The notes: a model not told the origin generated them from the sequence alone. DNA of 64,000 nucleotides from VAZQ01 sp963739175 (GCA_963739175.1 CAVTZH010000001.1:1426001-1490000), one strand, 5' to 3'; positions 35,562 to 46,393 are shown, counted from the first letter of the stretch. Made by a program: numbers and translations.

Positions 35562-36512
35562 CTATCTCAGCTCAATCCCGTCGCGCACCTGCCGAAAGCG
35601 GGCATAGGCCTGCGTCCAGCCGTCCGAGCGCGCCACCCCGACCAGGTGCAGATAGGCGCTGCCGCCGAAGCGCAGCCACTGCACGATCGTGACCTCGTCG
35701 CCGGTCGCGCCGTCGCGTCCGCGCGCCATGATCTGGTGACCCTGCATGCCGCCGATGCGCAGCGTCTCCGACGAGTTGATGCGGATGTCCTTCAGGTTCG
35801 GCACGCCCTCGAACACCTCATGCGCAAAGCGGCCGCGATCGGCGGCCTGCGCCGGCGCGCCCACGGCAATGGCGACCAGGATGTGGGTGTCGATGCCCTT
35901 GGCGGGCGGCTCGAGCGCGCCGTCGGTCAGCATGACGGCGCGGCCGGCGATGACGCCGCCGATCTTGAAGCCGGCAAGCTCGCTCACCCGGAACGGCAGC
36001 AGGCTCAATTGCTCCTCGGTCGGCACGTTCGGCCGCACCGACGCCGTCATCAGCGCGGTGCGGATCGTTTCGTCGCCATAGGCCTGCCGCGCGGCCTCCG
36101 GCACCTGCGCGGTGATCAGCGCGGTGAGGTCGCCAGCCGACACCACCAGAATCCATTTGCGGATGCGCTGACCCTCGATCTGCTGATGCCCGACAATGAG
36201 GAACGCCTTGCCGAGCGGATGCGTGACGTCCTCGCGCGTTTCGAGGGTCACGCCCTGCTTCAACAGCGAGTCGGCCGTGGTTGACTGCTCGATCTCGGGA
36301 TAAGCGGCCGCCGGCAGCGCGACGATCACCAGCGCGACGCGCTTGTCGCGATCCTCGAGGCCGGAAAAATTCTTGCTCACGGTCATTCCCGGCGGCGGCG
36401 CCAGCCCGATGCGGGAACCCGCGGGATAGACGACATCGGCCGCCTGCGCCGGGGTGGCGAGGAATGCGATCAACAAGAGCGAGCGGGCGAATGTCATCTG
36501 GGCGAATGTCAT
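35562..36512 (-). CDS. exported protein of unknown function
   Basis: 316 residues with a signal peptide (SLLLIAFLATPAQAADVV, cleavage near AQA). The mature protein has GLAPPPGMTVSKNFSGLEDR, EQLSLLPFRVSELAGFKIGG and a C-terminal VQWLRFGGSAYLHLVGVAR region, and resembles alpha/beta exported proteins often found in rhizobia. No enzyme motif is visible. Its stop is six bases from the palindromic repeat. Confidence 0.7.
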   Translation of the reverse strand: MTFAQMTFARSLLLIAFLATPAQAADVVYPAGSRIGLAPPPGMTVSKNFSGLEDRDKRVALVIVALPAAAYPEIEQSTTADSLLKQGVTLETREDVTHPLGKAFLIVGHQQIEGQRIRKWILVVSAGDLTALITAQVPEAARQAYGDETIRTALMTASVRPNVPTEEQLSLLPFRVSELAGFKIGGVIAGRAVMLTDGALEPPAKGIDTHILVAIAVGAPAQAADRGRFAHEVFEGVPNLKDIRINSSETLRIGGMQGHQIMARGRDGATGDEVTIVQWLRFGGSAYLHLVGVARSDGWTQAYARFRQVRDGIELR

Positions 36513-36576
36513 GGCGACCCCTATGGAACCGCGATTCAGGCGAAAACCAGCGCATTCGGGTGGGCAAAGTGCGGCA

Positions 36577-37245
36577 TCACGGCCTCGTCACGCGCCGCAT
36601 GGTGAGGTTGATGCGCCCGCCTTCCGGCAGCAGCGTCGATGTGCCCGGCATGATCCGGTCGACCCCGTGAAACGCGAGCCGCGCCGCGCCACCGAGCACG
36701 ACCGCATCGCCTGATGCAAGACGCATCGAGTGCGTCGGATCGCTGCGCTTGGTTCCGCCGATGCGGAACAGGCAGGTGTCGCCGAGCGACAGCGACACCA
36801 CTGGCGCGCTGAAGTCCACTTCGTCGCGGTCCTGGTGCAGGCCCATCTTCGCGTCCGGCCCGTAGACATTGATCAGGCAGGCTTCCGGCGCGGGATCGTA
36901 ATCTGCGAGCTCGCGCCACGCGTCGAGCAGCGCCGCGGGCATCGGCGGCCACGGCTCGCCGGTCTCCGGATGGGTCGCCTGATAGCGATAGCCGCGCTCG
37001 GCGTCGGTTACCCAGCCGAGCGGCCCGCAATTGGTCATGCGCACCGACATCGGTTTGCCGGTCTTCGGCATGCGCGGCGTGTAGAGCGGCGCACGCGTGA
37101 ACACGTCCTGCAACGTCTCCCGCATCGCCGCCTGCGCGGCGCGGTCAAGATATCCGGGCACGATCCGAAGGCCGTCCAACAACGCCAATACCCCTTCAAA
37201 AAGCCGTTGCGGGGAGTAAGATAGTCGCGATACCAAGAAAAACAT
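36577..37245 (-). CDS. alkB: AlkB-family alpha-ketoglutarate-dependent dioxygenase
   Basis: About 222 residues. MSVRMTNCGPLGWVTDAERG, YRYQATHPETGEPWPPMP, the iron site GLHQDRDEVDF (HxD) and the later His in LAFHGVDRI, and the Arg pair in GRINLTMRRV that binds 2-oxoglutarate, are all present. Repairs methylated bases by oxidative dealkylation. The exact start is uncertain: ATG at 37245 or an internal GTG. Divergent from the exported-protein gene at 37267. Confidence 0.88.
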   Translation of the reverse strand: MFFLVSRLSYSPQRLFEGVLALLDGLRIVPGYLDRAAQAAMRETLQDVFTRAPLYTPRMPKTGKPMSVRMTNCGPLGWVTDAERGYRYQATHPETGEPWPPMPAALLDAWRELADYDPAPEACLINVYGPDAKMGLHQDRDEVDFSAPVVSLSLGDTCLFRIGGTKRSDPTHSMRLASGDAVVLGGAARLAFHGVDRIMPGTSTLLPEGGRINLTMRRVTRP

Positions 37246-37266
37246 CGTTGCTCGGGAGGGCATCCT

Positions 37267-37773
37267 ATGAAGCTTCTGTCCGCTTCGGCAGTCGCATTGT
37301 CTGTACTCGGCTTCTCCGGCGCCGCGCAGGCGCAGCAGCCCGGCAAGCTGTTCTTCGAAGGCGATATCGTTCGCGGCAACCAGGCCGGCGCACCCGGCCC
37401 GTTCTGCGTGCTCGCCAATCAATTTCGGCGTCTCGAGAAGGTGGTGTGGCGCCTCCGCATCCTCGACCAGGCCGGCAACAATCTTGATGGCAAGGGGCTC
37501 AAGAGCGTCGTGATCGAACTGCCCGACGGGCAGAAGATGGACGCGCGCTTCGGTCCGCATCCGCCGCCTTCGCAGGGGCCGGCCACCGACCATTTCTGGA
37601 CGGCGATCTGGATCATCCCGGAGAGCTATCCGTCCGGCACCTTCGCCTACAAGGTGACCGCAACCGACATGAATGGCCAGGCGCACACGTGGCAGCCGTT
37701 CATCCGGACGCCGTCGCAGCTCACGGTGGTCGCCGGCATGATCGAGATCAAGAAGCCGGAACCCAAGAAGTAA
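37267..37773 (+). CDS. exported protein of unknown function, small
   Basis: 168 residues. Signal peptide ending GAAQAQQ. The mature part (GKLFFEGDIVRGNQAGAPGP, FCVLANQFRRLEKVVWRLRI, DHFWTAIWIIPESYPSGTFA) is probably an all-beta domain. It has Cys and several Trp but no known motif. Ten bases before the larger exported protein, so the two probably act together outside the cytoplasm. Confidence 0.7.
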   Translation: MKLLSASAVALSVLGFSGAAQAQQPGKLFFEGDIVRGNQAGAPGPFCVLANQFRRLEKVVWRLRILDQAGNNLDGKGLKSVVIELPDGQKMDARFGPHPPPSQGPATDHFWTAIWIIPESYPSGTFAYKVTATDMNGQAHTWQPFIRTPSQLTVVAGMIEIKKPEPKK

Positions 37774-37783
37774 AGGCTATCCC

Positions 37784-39280
37784 ATGATGCTCGGCGTCGC
37801 TTACGGGCGAACGATCGCGCTTGCCTGCGCGCTTGTTGCTCTCACTTATGCATCCGATGTCCGTGCCCAGACGGCGCCGCGCGCCGCGGCGCTCGGTCCC
37901 GAAGTTGTCATGGCGGAGCCGTCGGGCGGCTTTGTCGGGCAGCTTCGCGTTGCGCCCGAGAACGGCCCGGTCGGCACGCCGCTGACCGTGACCGGCGAGG
38001 GCTTCCCGCCCGAGCAGACCTTCGATCTGGTCTGGCGCACGGTGAAGGGGCAGTGGAAGGTCACGATCGCGGAATATTTCGGCCGCGAGTTCATCCCGGT
38101 GGCCTACCGGATCGCGACCGTGAAGAGCGACAAGTCCGGCCGCATCGCCGCGCGCTTCGTCGCGCCGGAGGATTTCGGCTTCATGCACGACATCGTCGTG
38201 CAGCAAGGCAATCGTCTGCTGACGCAGACCGCGTTCAATCTCGACATGACCGCGCGCATCGTCGGCGCCACCTCGGGCCCGATCGGCACGCCGATCGAGG
38301 TCGAGGTGCAGGGCATCGGCTGGCGCGAGCTCGAAGGCAGCTGGGTGCTGCTCTACGACAACAAGTACACCGGCTTCATGTCGGCGGTGACGACGAGCGG
38401 CACCGCGCGTTTCAACGTGCCGGCCACCGGCCATATCGGCCTGCACATCCTGGAGATCCTGCACACCGACTTCGGCTCGCCCTATCGCAACACCCAGCAG
38501 TCGCCGGTGCCGGACCGCCCGCAGTTCAAGCTCGAATTCACCGTCACGCCGGGCGCGCCGGTGCTGCCGCCGCCACCGGCCGCGCAGGCGCAGACGCAGG
38601 TGCGCTCGCTGCCGCCGCAAGGCGAGCTTGTCGCCACGCCGGCCTTCTCGGGGATCGATCAGCCGGTCGTGGTCGCGGGGGCGGGCTTCGAGCCCGGCAA
38701 GCGCTACACGCTCAACTGGAACACCGTGGTCGGCAACCGGATGACCGGCCGCGGCTGGGAGGAGGTCGCGCGTCCGATCGCAGAAGCCACGGCGGATGCC
38801 TCCGGCCGCGCCGAATTCCGCTTCAAGGTGCCGGACGATCTCGGCGGCGTGCACAACCTCTGGGTCGATATGGGCGGTGGGGCGAAGAAGCAGGGCGCCT
38901 ACTGGATCATGCCGACCGCGCTGCCGCTCGACGTGGCGCGCGGGCCGGCCGGCACGACCTTCCGCATCCATCTCAAGGGGGTGGGCTGGTCGGAGACCGC
39001 CAACATCTACACGGTGGTCTACGACAACGCGATCTCGGGCTATGCCTGCGCCTTCAACAGCCAGGGCGACATCGAGGTCATCATGCAGGCCACCGGCGAG
39101 CCGGGCTGGCACTACATCGATCTCTACCCCGCGATCTACAAGGGCAAGGAAACGCGGCCCAATAACTACCGGCTCCCGCAGCTCACCTTCGCGGACGACC
39201 ATCCGGGCGAGGACCTGCCGCGCTTCCGCTTCGCTTTCGAGATCACCCGCGAAGGGTCGGTCGGGCAGGCACCCCGCTAG
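37784..39280 (+). CDS. exported protein with an A-B-A-B beta-domain repeat
   Basis: 498 residues with a signal peptide (ALACALVALTYASDVRAQ). Four Ig- or IPT-like beta modules alternate in two types. Type A begins at about residue 62 (PVGTPLTVTGEGFPPEQTFD) and 289 (DQPVVVAGAGFEPGKRYTL). Type B begins at about 166 (PIGTPIEVEVQGIGW) and 388 (PAGTTFRIHLKGVGW). An internal duplication of a two-domain unit is the likely origin. Function unknown. Ends at the MITE-like repeat, which supplies its TAG stop. Confidence 0.7.
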   Translation: MMLGVAYGRTIALACALVALTYASDVRAQTAPRAAALGPEVVMAEPSGGFVGQLRVAPENGPVGTPLTVTGEGFPPEQTFDLVWRTVKGQWKVTIAEYFGREFIPVAYRIATVKSDKSGRIAARFVAPEDFGFMHDIVVQQGNRLLTQTAFNLDMTARIVGATSGPIGTPIEVEVQGIGWRELEGSWVLLYDNKYTGFMSAVTTSGTARFNVPATGHIGLHILEILHTDFGSPYRNTQQSPVPDRPQFKLEFTVTPGAPVLPPPPAAQAQTQVRSLPPQGELVATPAFSGIDQPVVVAGAGFEPGKRYTLNWNTVVGNRMTGRGWEEVARPIAEATADASGRAEFRFKVPDDLGGVHNLWVDMGGGAKKQGAYWIMPTALPLDVARGPAGTTFRIHLKGVGWSETANIYTVVYDNAISGYACAFNSQGDIEVIMQATGEPGWHYIDLYPAIYKGKETRPNNYRLPQLTFADDHPGEDLPRFRFAFEITREGSVGQAPR

Positions 39281-39418
39281 AGCGTTTCCCAGTTGAGTTG
39301 ACTCGCTCTCTCCCGCTCGTCCCCGCGAAGGCGGGGACCCAGTTCGCTCTGAAGACTGGATTCCCGCTTTCGCGGGAATGAGCGGGGAGAGACCCGTTGC
39401 AGGCGGGGCGCGCTCTAG
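39277..39418. repeat. MITE-like 142-base repeat with terminal inverted repeats, copy 1
   Basis: Perfect 8-base ends CTAGAGCG and CGCTCTAG enclose two hairpin arms (TCCCCGCGAAGGCGGGGA and TTCCCGCTTTCGCGGGAA). A second, about 93 percent identical copy is at 55925-56066. Both copies begin with the TAG stop of the preceding gene. Confidence 0.85.
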
Positions 39419-39493
39419 CCATCGGGGTATCGGGCCGTTAACGGTTTGGCTGGCCTTCTGACCCCGCCGGACGCGGATTCGTCGGCCTTTCGA

Positions 39494-39524
39494 CTTGCGG
39501 CCCTAAGCGGCCCTCCTATATGAG
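39494..39524 (+). promoter_or_regulatory. RpoH (heat-shock) promoter of dnaK
   Basis: CTTG (39494-39497), a 17-base spacer and CCTATATGAG (39515-39524) match the alphaproteobacterial RpoH consensus CTTG-N17-CYTATNTNNG at every defined position. It lies about 125 bases before the dnaK start codon, as expected for a heat-shock leader. Confidence 0.85.
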
Positions 39525-39654
39525 GCAGGACGCCGCGGGGGCGGCGTTTAACGTGTGATATCAGGGGGTCGGACGAGGTTTCGCGAAACGTCGTGAACCC
39601 TCCTTCGGGTGCCGACAGGGCCCGGCCGATCTGCCAGAAGAAAGAGGAAGAACC

Positions 39655-41583
<1,929 letters not shown>

Positions 41584-41630
41584 CAGATTGCACATGCAAT
41601 CGCTGGCCGACGATATCTCCAGGCAAATTT

Positions 41631-41668
41631 CACCCACCCGGGCGCAAGCTCGGGTGGGTGTATTTTTT
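41631..41668 (+). terminator. intrinsic terminator after dnaK
   Basis: A perfect ten-pair stem (CACCCACCCG / CGGGTGGGTG) with a ten-base loop is followed by TATTTTTT. It lies 48 bases after the dnaK stop and before dnaJ, which would make dnaJ partly independent or read-through dependent. Confidence 0.9.
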
Positions 41669-41736
41669 ACAACCAGCGGTGACGGGTTATGATGCACGGC
41701 GGCGAGGCCGCCGCAGCGACGGGGTGGAACGAGGGG

Positions 41737-42855
41737 ATGTCGAAGCGGTGTTACTACGAGGTGCTGGAGGTCGAGCGCTCCGTCAAGGACGGCGAGCTCA
41801 AGACCGCCTTCCGCAAGCTTGCCATGAAGTGGCACCCGGACCGCAATCCCGGCGACAAGGATAGCGAGCATCGCTTCAAGGAGATCAACGAGGCCTACGA
41901 GGTCCTCAAGGATCCGGACAAACGCGCGGCCTATGACCGCTTCGGCCATTCCGCCTTCGAGCAGAGCAGCGGCGGTCACGGCTTCAGCGCGGATTTCGGC
42001 TCCGCCTTCTCCGACCTGTTCGAGGGCATCTTCGGCATGGCCGGCGGCCGCGGCCGCCGCGACGGCCGCGAGCGCGGCGCCGATCTTCGCTACAACATGG
42101 AGATCAGCCTCGAAGAGGCGTTCAGCGGCAAGACCGCCCAGGTGCGGCTGCCGACCTCGGTCGCCTGCGAATCCTGCTCCGGCACCGGCGCCAAGGCCGG
42201 CTCGCGCCCGAAGACCTGTCCGCACTGCGGCGGCGCCGGACGCATCCGCCACGCGCAAGGCTTCTTCACGCTGGAACGCACCTGTCCGGGCTGTCAGGGC
42301 CGCGGCCAGGTGATCGACGATCCGTGCCCGTCCTGCACCGGCTCCGGCCGCGTCACCCGCGAGCGCACGCTGTCGGTGAGCATTCCGGCCGGCGTCGAGG
42401 ACGGCACCCGCATCCGCCTGGCCGGCGAAGGCGAGGCCGGTGTTCGCGGCGGCCCCGCCGGCGATCTCTACATTTTCCTGTCACTCGGTGCGCATGACTT
42501 CTTCCAGCGCGACGGTGCCGATCTGCATTGCCGGGTGCCGATCTCGATGGTGCAGGCGGCGCTCGGCGGCGAGTTCGAGGCGCCGACCATCGACGGCGGC
42601 AAGACCCGCGTGAAGGTGCCGGAAGGCACCCAGTCCGGCCGCCGCTTCCGGCTGCAGGGCAAGGGCATGCCGGTGCTGCGATCGCGACAGGTCGGTGACA
42701 TGTATGTGCAGATCGTGGTCGAGACGCCGCAGAAGCTCACCAAGAAGCAGCGTGAGCTGTTGGCCGAGTTCGAGCGGCTGTCGTCGCGCGAAACCCACCC
42801 GGAATCGACGGGATTCTTCGGCAAGGTGAAGGACCTGCTCAGCCGCGCCGGCTAG
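41737..42855 (+). CDS. dnaJ: chaperone protein DnaJ (Hsp40)
   Basis: 372 residues from MSKRCYYEVLEVERS. J domain with HPD in KWHPDRNPGD, a Gly/Phe linker, four zinc motifs (CESCSGTG, CPHCGGAG, CPGCQGRG, CPSCTGSG) and the C-terminal substrate domain. An in-frame ATG at 41689 would add 16 residues; the shorter start fits the family but has GAGGGG directly abutting the ATG. Stimulates DnaK ATPase. Confidence 0.96.
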   Translation: MSKRCYYEVLEVERSVKDGELKTAFRKLAMKWHPDRNPGDKDSEHRFKEINEAYEVLKDPDKRAAYDRFGHSAFEQSSGGHGFSADFGSAFSDLFEGIFGMAGGRGRRDGRERGADLRYNMEISLEEAFSGKTAQVRLPTSVACESCSGTGAKAGSRPKTCPHCGGAGRIRHAQGFFTLERTCPGCQGRGQVIDDPCPSCTGSGRVTRERTLSVSIPAGVEDGTRIRLAGEGEAGVRGGPAGDLYIFLSLGAHDFFQRDGADLHCRVPISMVQAALGGEFEAPTIDGGKTRVKVPEGTQSGRRFRLQGKGMPVLRSRQVGDMYVQIVVETPQKLTKKQRELLAEFERLSSRETHPESTGFFGKVKDLLSRAG

Positions 42856-42947
42856 GGCATGATCCCGACCTGAGGTTCCCCCGCTTGACCCCCAAGGCCG
42901 CCCGCCTAATGATCCGAGACGGGTACGGGTTCCGGACATAGACCGCC

Positions 42948-43640
42948 ATGCCGATGCGCGCCCTGGAAGACCTCGAGCGCCAGATCCAGCGGCAGCTCCG
43001 TTTCATCGAGCTCAAGCGGGGCGCGATCGGCCGCCGGATTCACTGGCGGCTGCGCGACTTCGAGCAGAAGAACCTCAACCGCGACGAATTCCGTTTCATC
43101 CGTTCCCTGATCGAGAAGCCGCTGTCCGTCGGCGCGGTCGCGCCGTCCGGCAAGGCGCTCGCGCGCGTGATGGCGAACTATGTCGATCCGGCCGCGCCCG
43201 GTCCGATCGTCGAGCTCGGCCCCGGCACCGGGCCGGTGACCGAGGCGCTGATCGAGCGCGGCATCGATCCGGCGCGCCTCATGCTGGTCGAATACGACCC
43301 GGAGTTCTGCCGCCTGCTCAGTCAAAAATTTCCCGGTGTCCATGTCGTGCAGGGCGACGCCTACAATCTCAAGCGGACGCTCGCCGGCGTGTTGCCGGAG
43401 CCGGCGGCCGCCTTCGTGTCGGGGCTGCCGCTGTTCAACAAGCCGCTCAAGATGCGGCTCGACCTGCTCGACCAGGCGTTCAATCTGATGAAGGCGAACG
43501 CGCCGTTCGTGCAATTCACCTACAACGCGATCTCGCCGATCCCGCGCTCGCATGGCGGCGTGCGATCGGAGGCGTCGGACCGCGTGTGGAGAAATTTCCC
43601 GCCCGCCCGGGTGTGGGTGTACCGGTCGAGCCGGCGCTGA
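42948..43640 (+). CDS. phospholipid N-methyltransferase-like SAM enzyme
   Basis: 230 residues. After a basic amphipathic N-terminus, SAM-binding IVELGPGTGPVTEALIERG (about residues 87-105) and VEYDPEFCRLL are clear; GDAYNL and SGLPLFNKP follow. This pattern is that of PmtA-type phosphatidylethanolamine N-methyltransferases (class I), which make phosphatidylcholine in rhizobia; rRNA dimethyladenosine transferases share the fold. The basic amphipathic N-terminus favours membrane lipid substrates. Confidence 0.7.
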   Translation: MPMRALEDLERQIQRQLRFIELKRGAIGRRIHWRLRDFEQKNLNRDEFRFIRSLIEKPLSVGAVAPSGKALARVMANYVDPAAPGPIVELGPGTGPVTEALIERGIDPARLMLVEYDPEFCRLLSQKFPGVHVVQGDAYNLKRTLAGVLPEPAAAFVSGLPLFNKPLKMRLDLLDQAFNLMKANAPFVQFTYNAISPIPRSHGGVRSEASDRVWRNFPPARVWVYRSSRR

Positions 43641-43690
43641 TATGACTAGCTCTAGCCAATTCCATTGGCTGGAATCGCGCCCTCTCATTA

Positions 43691-43774
43691 GTCATGGCCG
43701 GGCTTGTCCCGGCCATCCACGTCTTCCTATGTAGCCAAGACGTGGATGCCCGGCACAAGGCCGGGCATGACGGC
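43691..43774. repeat. two-arm palindromic intergenic repeat, family B variant
   Basis: Arms GGCCGGGCTTGTCCCGGCC and GCCCGGCACAAGGCCGGGC flank an inner inverted pair, CCACGTCTT and AAGACGTGG. It fills most of the gap between the methyltransferase gene and the FMN reductase gene. Confidence 0.7.
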
Positions 43775-43813
43775 GGAGAGGTCGTGCCAGTCTAACCCAC
43801 GACGACACGAACG

Positions 43814-44398
43814 ATGTCCGCTCCGAAAATTCTGGTGATCCCGGGCTCGCTGCGTACGGCGTCCTACAACATCCGCTTGGCCGCGGTCGCGACCAAGGAA
43901 TTGACGCTGGCGGAAGCGGACGTCACCCGCATCTCGCTCGCCGACTATCCATTGCCGCTCTACGATGCGGATATGGTCGCCAATTCGGGACCGCCCGCCA
44001 ACGCCGTCAAGCTCAAGCAGCTCTTGGCCGCGCATCGCGGTGTGTTCATCGCGAGCCCGGAATACAACGCCTCGATCACGCCGCTGCTGAAGAATACCAT
44101 CGACTGGATCTCGGTCGTGCGCGAGCCCGGCGAGGTGCAGCTCGCCGTGTTCCAGAACCGCGCCTTTGCGATCGGCGGCGCCTCACCGGGCCGCTCCGGC
44201 GCGCTGAATTCGCTGCTGACGTTACGGCAGGTGCTCTCGATCGGCTGCCGCGCCTTCGTGGTGCCGGAGCAGGTCGCCATTCCGAACGCCGAGCAGGCGT
44301 TCAACGATCGCGACGAGCTGATCGACGCCCGCGCCGCCGGTCAGCTCAAGACGGTGTTGAACAAGCTTGTCAGCTACGCGCGATTGTTCGGAGGTTGA
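43814..44398 (+). CDS. NADPH-dependent FMN reductase
   Basis: 194 residues of the flavodoxin-like fold. The FMN-phosphate loop VIPGSLRTASYNIRL and the SPEYNASITPLLKNTIDW motif are diagnostic of chromate/azo/quinone reductase-like FMN reductases (SsuE/ArsH/ChrR relatives). GGASPGRSGALNSL completes the site. Three bases before pyrF, so co-translated. Physiological substrate unclear. Confidence 0.88.
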   Translation: MSAPKILVIPGSLRTASYNIRLAAVATKELTLAEADVTRISLADYPLPLYDADMVANSGPPANAVKLKQLLAAHRGVFIASPEYNASITPLLKNTIDWISVVREPGEVQLAVFQNRAFAIGGASPGRSGALNSLLTLRQVLSIGCRAFVVPEQVAIPNAEQAFNDRDELIDARAAGQLKTVLNKLVSYARLFGG

Positions 44399-44401
44399 GA
44401 A

Positions 44402-45106
44402 ATGCTCGATCCCCGTGAGCGCCTGATCGTCGCCCTCGATGTGTCATCCGTCGCCGAGGCGGAAGCGATGGTGGCGCGGCTCGGCGAGGCGGTCGTGTTC
44501 TACAAGATCGGCTATCAGCTCGGCTTTGCCGGCGGGCTGGATTTCGCGCGCGCGCTGACCGACACCGGCAAGCAGGTCTTCATCGACATGAAGCTGCACG
44601 ACATCGGCAACACGGTCGCGCAGGGCGTGAAAAGCATTGCGCGCATGGGCGCGAGCTTCCTCACCGTGCACGCCTATCCGCAGACCATGCACGCCGCGGT
44701 CGACGCCCGCGCCGGGTCCAAGCTGCGCATCCTCGCGGTCACCGTGCTCACCTCGTATGACGACGCCGACCTGGCGGCGGCGGGCTACGACTTCACGGTG
44801 CCGGAGCTGGTCGCGGAGCGCGCGGCGCAGGCGCGCGACGTCGGCATCGACGGCCTGGTCTGCTCGGCGGCGGAGGCGGCGAATGTCCGCACCATCGTCG
44901 GCGGCGACATGGTGCTGGTGACGCCCGGCATCCGCCCGGCGGTCGCCGACGCCGACGACCAGAAGCGCATCATGACGCCGTCAGCCGCGATCAAGGCCGG
45001 CGCCGACTATCTCGTGGTCGGCCGGCCGGTGGTGGCGGCGCCGGATCCGAAGGCGGCGGCGGAGGCGATCGTTCAAGAGATCGCGGCGGCCAGTCAGTCG
45101 GGGTGA
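44402..45106 (+). CDS. pyrF: orotidine 5'-phosphate decarboxylase
   Basis: Last step of UMP synthesis. 234 residues. LIVALDVSS, the catalytic FIDMKLHDIGNTV (Lys and Asp pairs) and VTPGIRP followed by the phosphate loop ADYLVVGRPV are characteristic. Group I type. Follows the FMN reductase by three bases and precedes the DUF1330 gene by four, forming a compact set. Confidence 0.97.
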   Translation: MLDPRERLIVALDVSSVAEAEAMVARLGEAVVFYKIGYQLGFAGGLDFARALTDTGKQVFIDMKLHDIGNTVAQGVKSIARMGASFLTVHAYPQTMHAAVDARAGSKLRILAVTVLTSYDDADLAAAGYDFTVPELVAERAAQARDVGIDGLVCSAAEAANVRTIVGGDMVLVTPGIRPAVADADDQKRIMTPSAAIKAGADYLVVGRPVVAAPDPKAAAEAIVQEIAAASQSG

Positions 45107-45110
45107 CGCC

Positions 45111-45413
45111 ATGCCCAAGGGCTACTGGATCGGACGCATCGATGTGCACGACGAGGAGGCCTACAAGCCCTACGCCGCTGCCAATCCCGCGATCTTCAAG
45201 AAATTCGGCGGGCGCTTTGTGGTGCGCGCCGGCAAGTTCGAGTGCCCGGAAGGCGCCAGCCGCTCGCGCAACGTGGTGATCGAATTTCCGGACTATGCCG
45301 CCGCGCTCGCCTGCTACCGCTCGGGCGAATATCAGGCCAACATCAAGGTGCGGCAGCCGCACGCGATTGTCGATATCATCATCATCGAGGGATACGACGG
45401 GCCGCAGCCCTGA
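45111..45413 (+). CDS. DUF1330 protein
   Basis: 100 residues. GYWIGRIDVHDEEAYKPYAA, FGGRFVVRAGKFECPEG, VVIEFPDYAAALACYRSGEY and the VDIIIIEGYDG end are typical of the DUF1330 dimeric ferredoxin-like fold. Function unknown; homologues are sometimes near stress or catabolic genes. Confidence 0.92.
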   Translation: MPKGYWIGRIDVHDEEAYKPYAAANPAIFKKFGGRFVVRAGKFECPEGASRSRNVVIEFPDYAAALACYRSGEYQANIKVRQPHAIVDIIIIEGYDGPQP

Positions 45414-45502
45414 TCGGTGTCGTGGAAACCGGGTCAGGTAGCGCCAGCGACTTTCCTTCCCGCAACCACCCCGCTATACCCGCGCATCCGGGAGATCGAT
45501 CC

Positions 45503-46318
45503 ATGTCCGATATGCGGTTGATCGTGGCCGGCGCCGGCGGGCGCATGGGCCGCACGCTGATCCAGGCGATTACCGCCGCCGACGGCGCCGTGGTTGCAGG
45601 CGCGGTCGACGCGCCGGGCTCGGCCGCGGTCGGGCGCGATGCCGGCGAGCTCGCCGGTCTCGGCGCCAACGGCATCAAGGTCACGACCGATGCGGCGGCG
45701 CTGCTCGCCAACGCCGACGGCCTGGTCGACTTCACCATCCCGGCGGCGAGCGTGATCTATGCCGAGCTGGCCGCCAAGGCCGGCAAGGTGCATGTCCTCG
45801 GCACCACCGGCTTCTCCGGCGAGAACGAGAAGCTGATCGCGGAAGCGGCGAAGCGCGCCGTCATCGTGAAGTCCGGCAATATGAGCCTCGGCGTCAACCT
45901 GCTGGCGGCGCTCACCAAGCGGGTGGCGGCGACGCTCGGCGACGATTTCGACATCGAGATCTTCGAGATGCATCACAACAAGAAGATCGACGCGCCGTCC
46001 GGCACCGCGCTGATGTTCGGCCGCGCGGCGGCGGAGGGCCGCAAGGTCGATCTCGCGCAACGCTCGGCGCGCGGCCGCGATGGCGAGACCGGCGCGCGCA
46101 ACAAGGGTGACATCGGTTTCGCGTCGCTGCGCGGCGGCACGGTCGTCGGCGAGCATCGCGTGATCTTCGCCGGCGCCGCCGAGCGCATCGAGCTGGTGCA
46201 TCAGGCCGAGGACCGCATGGTGTTCGCGCGCGGCGCGGTGCACGCGGCGCTGTGGGCGCACGGCAAGAAGCCCGGCCTTTATTCGATGGCTGATGTGCTG
46301 GGGCTCGGTGACGTGTGA
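45503..46318 (+). CDS. dapB: 4-hydroxy-tetrahydrodipicolinate reductase
   Basis: Lysine and diaminopimelate synthesis. 271 residues from MSDMRLIVAGAGGRMG, the NAD(P)-binding glycine motif. DFTIPAASVIYAE, LGTTGFSGEN, the catalytic EMHHNKKIDAPSGTAL and the hinge VVGEHRVIF are all present. The start at 45503 is preceded by GGGAGA. Confidence 0.97.
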   Translation: MSDMRLIVAGAGGRMGRTLIQAITAADGAVVAGAVDAPGSAAVGRDAGELAGLGANGIKVTTDAAALLANADGLVDFTIPAASVIYAELAAKAGKVHVLGTTGFSGENEKLIAEAAKRAVIVKSGNMSLGVNLLAALTKRVAATLGDDFDIEIFEMHHNKKIDAPSGTALMFGRAAAEGRKVDLAQRSARGRDGETGARNKGDIGFASLRGGTVVGEHRVIFAGAAERIELVHQAEDRMVFARGAVHAALWAHGKKPGLYSMADVLGLGDV

Positions 46319-46393
46319 GAAGGCGATGCTGCCAGCGCCATCTCGTATGCATCGCGACCACTATTGTCCCGGCGCGGGGCAACAGGTGACGAC

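Noticed and set aside
36577..37686. A 369-residue AlkB
   Set aside because: The N-terminal part beyond 37245 overlaps the divergent exported-protein gene and has shadow-frame composition.
42857..42870. Fourth copy of the family A palindrome after dnaJ
   Set aside because: Only GCATGATCCCGA is shared; the second arm is missing, so at best a fragment.
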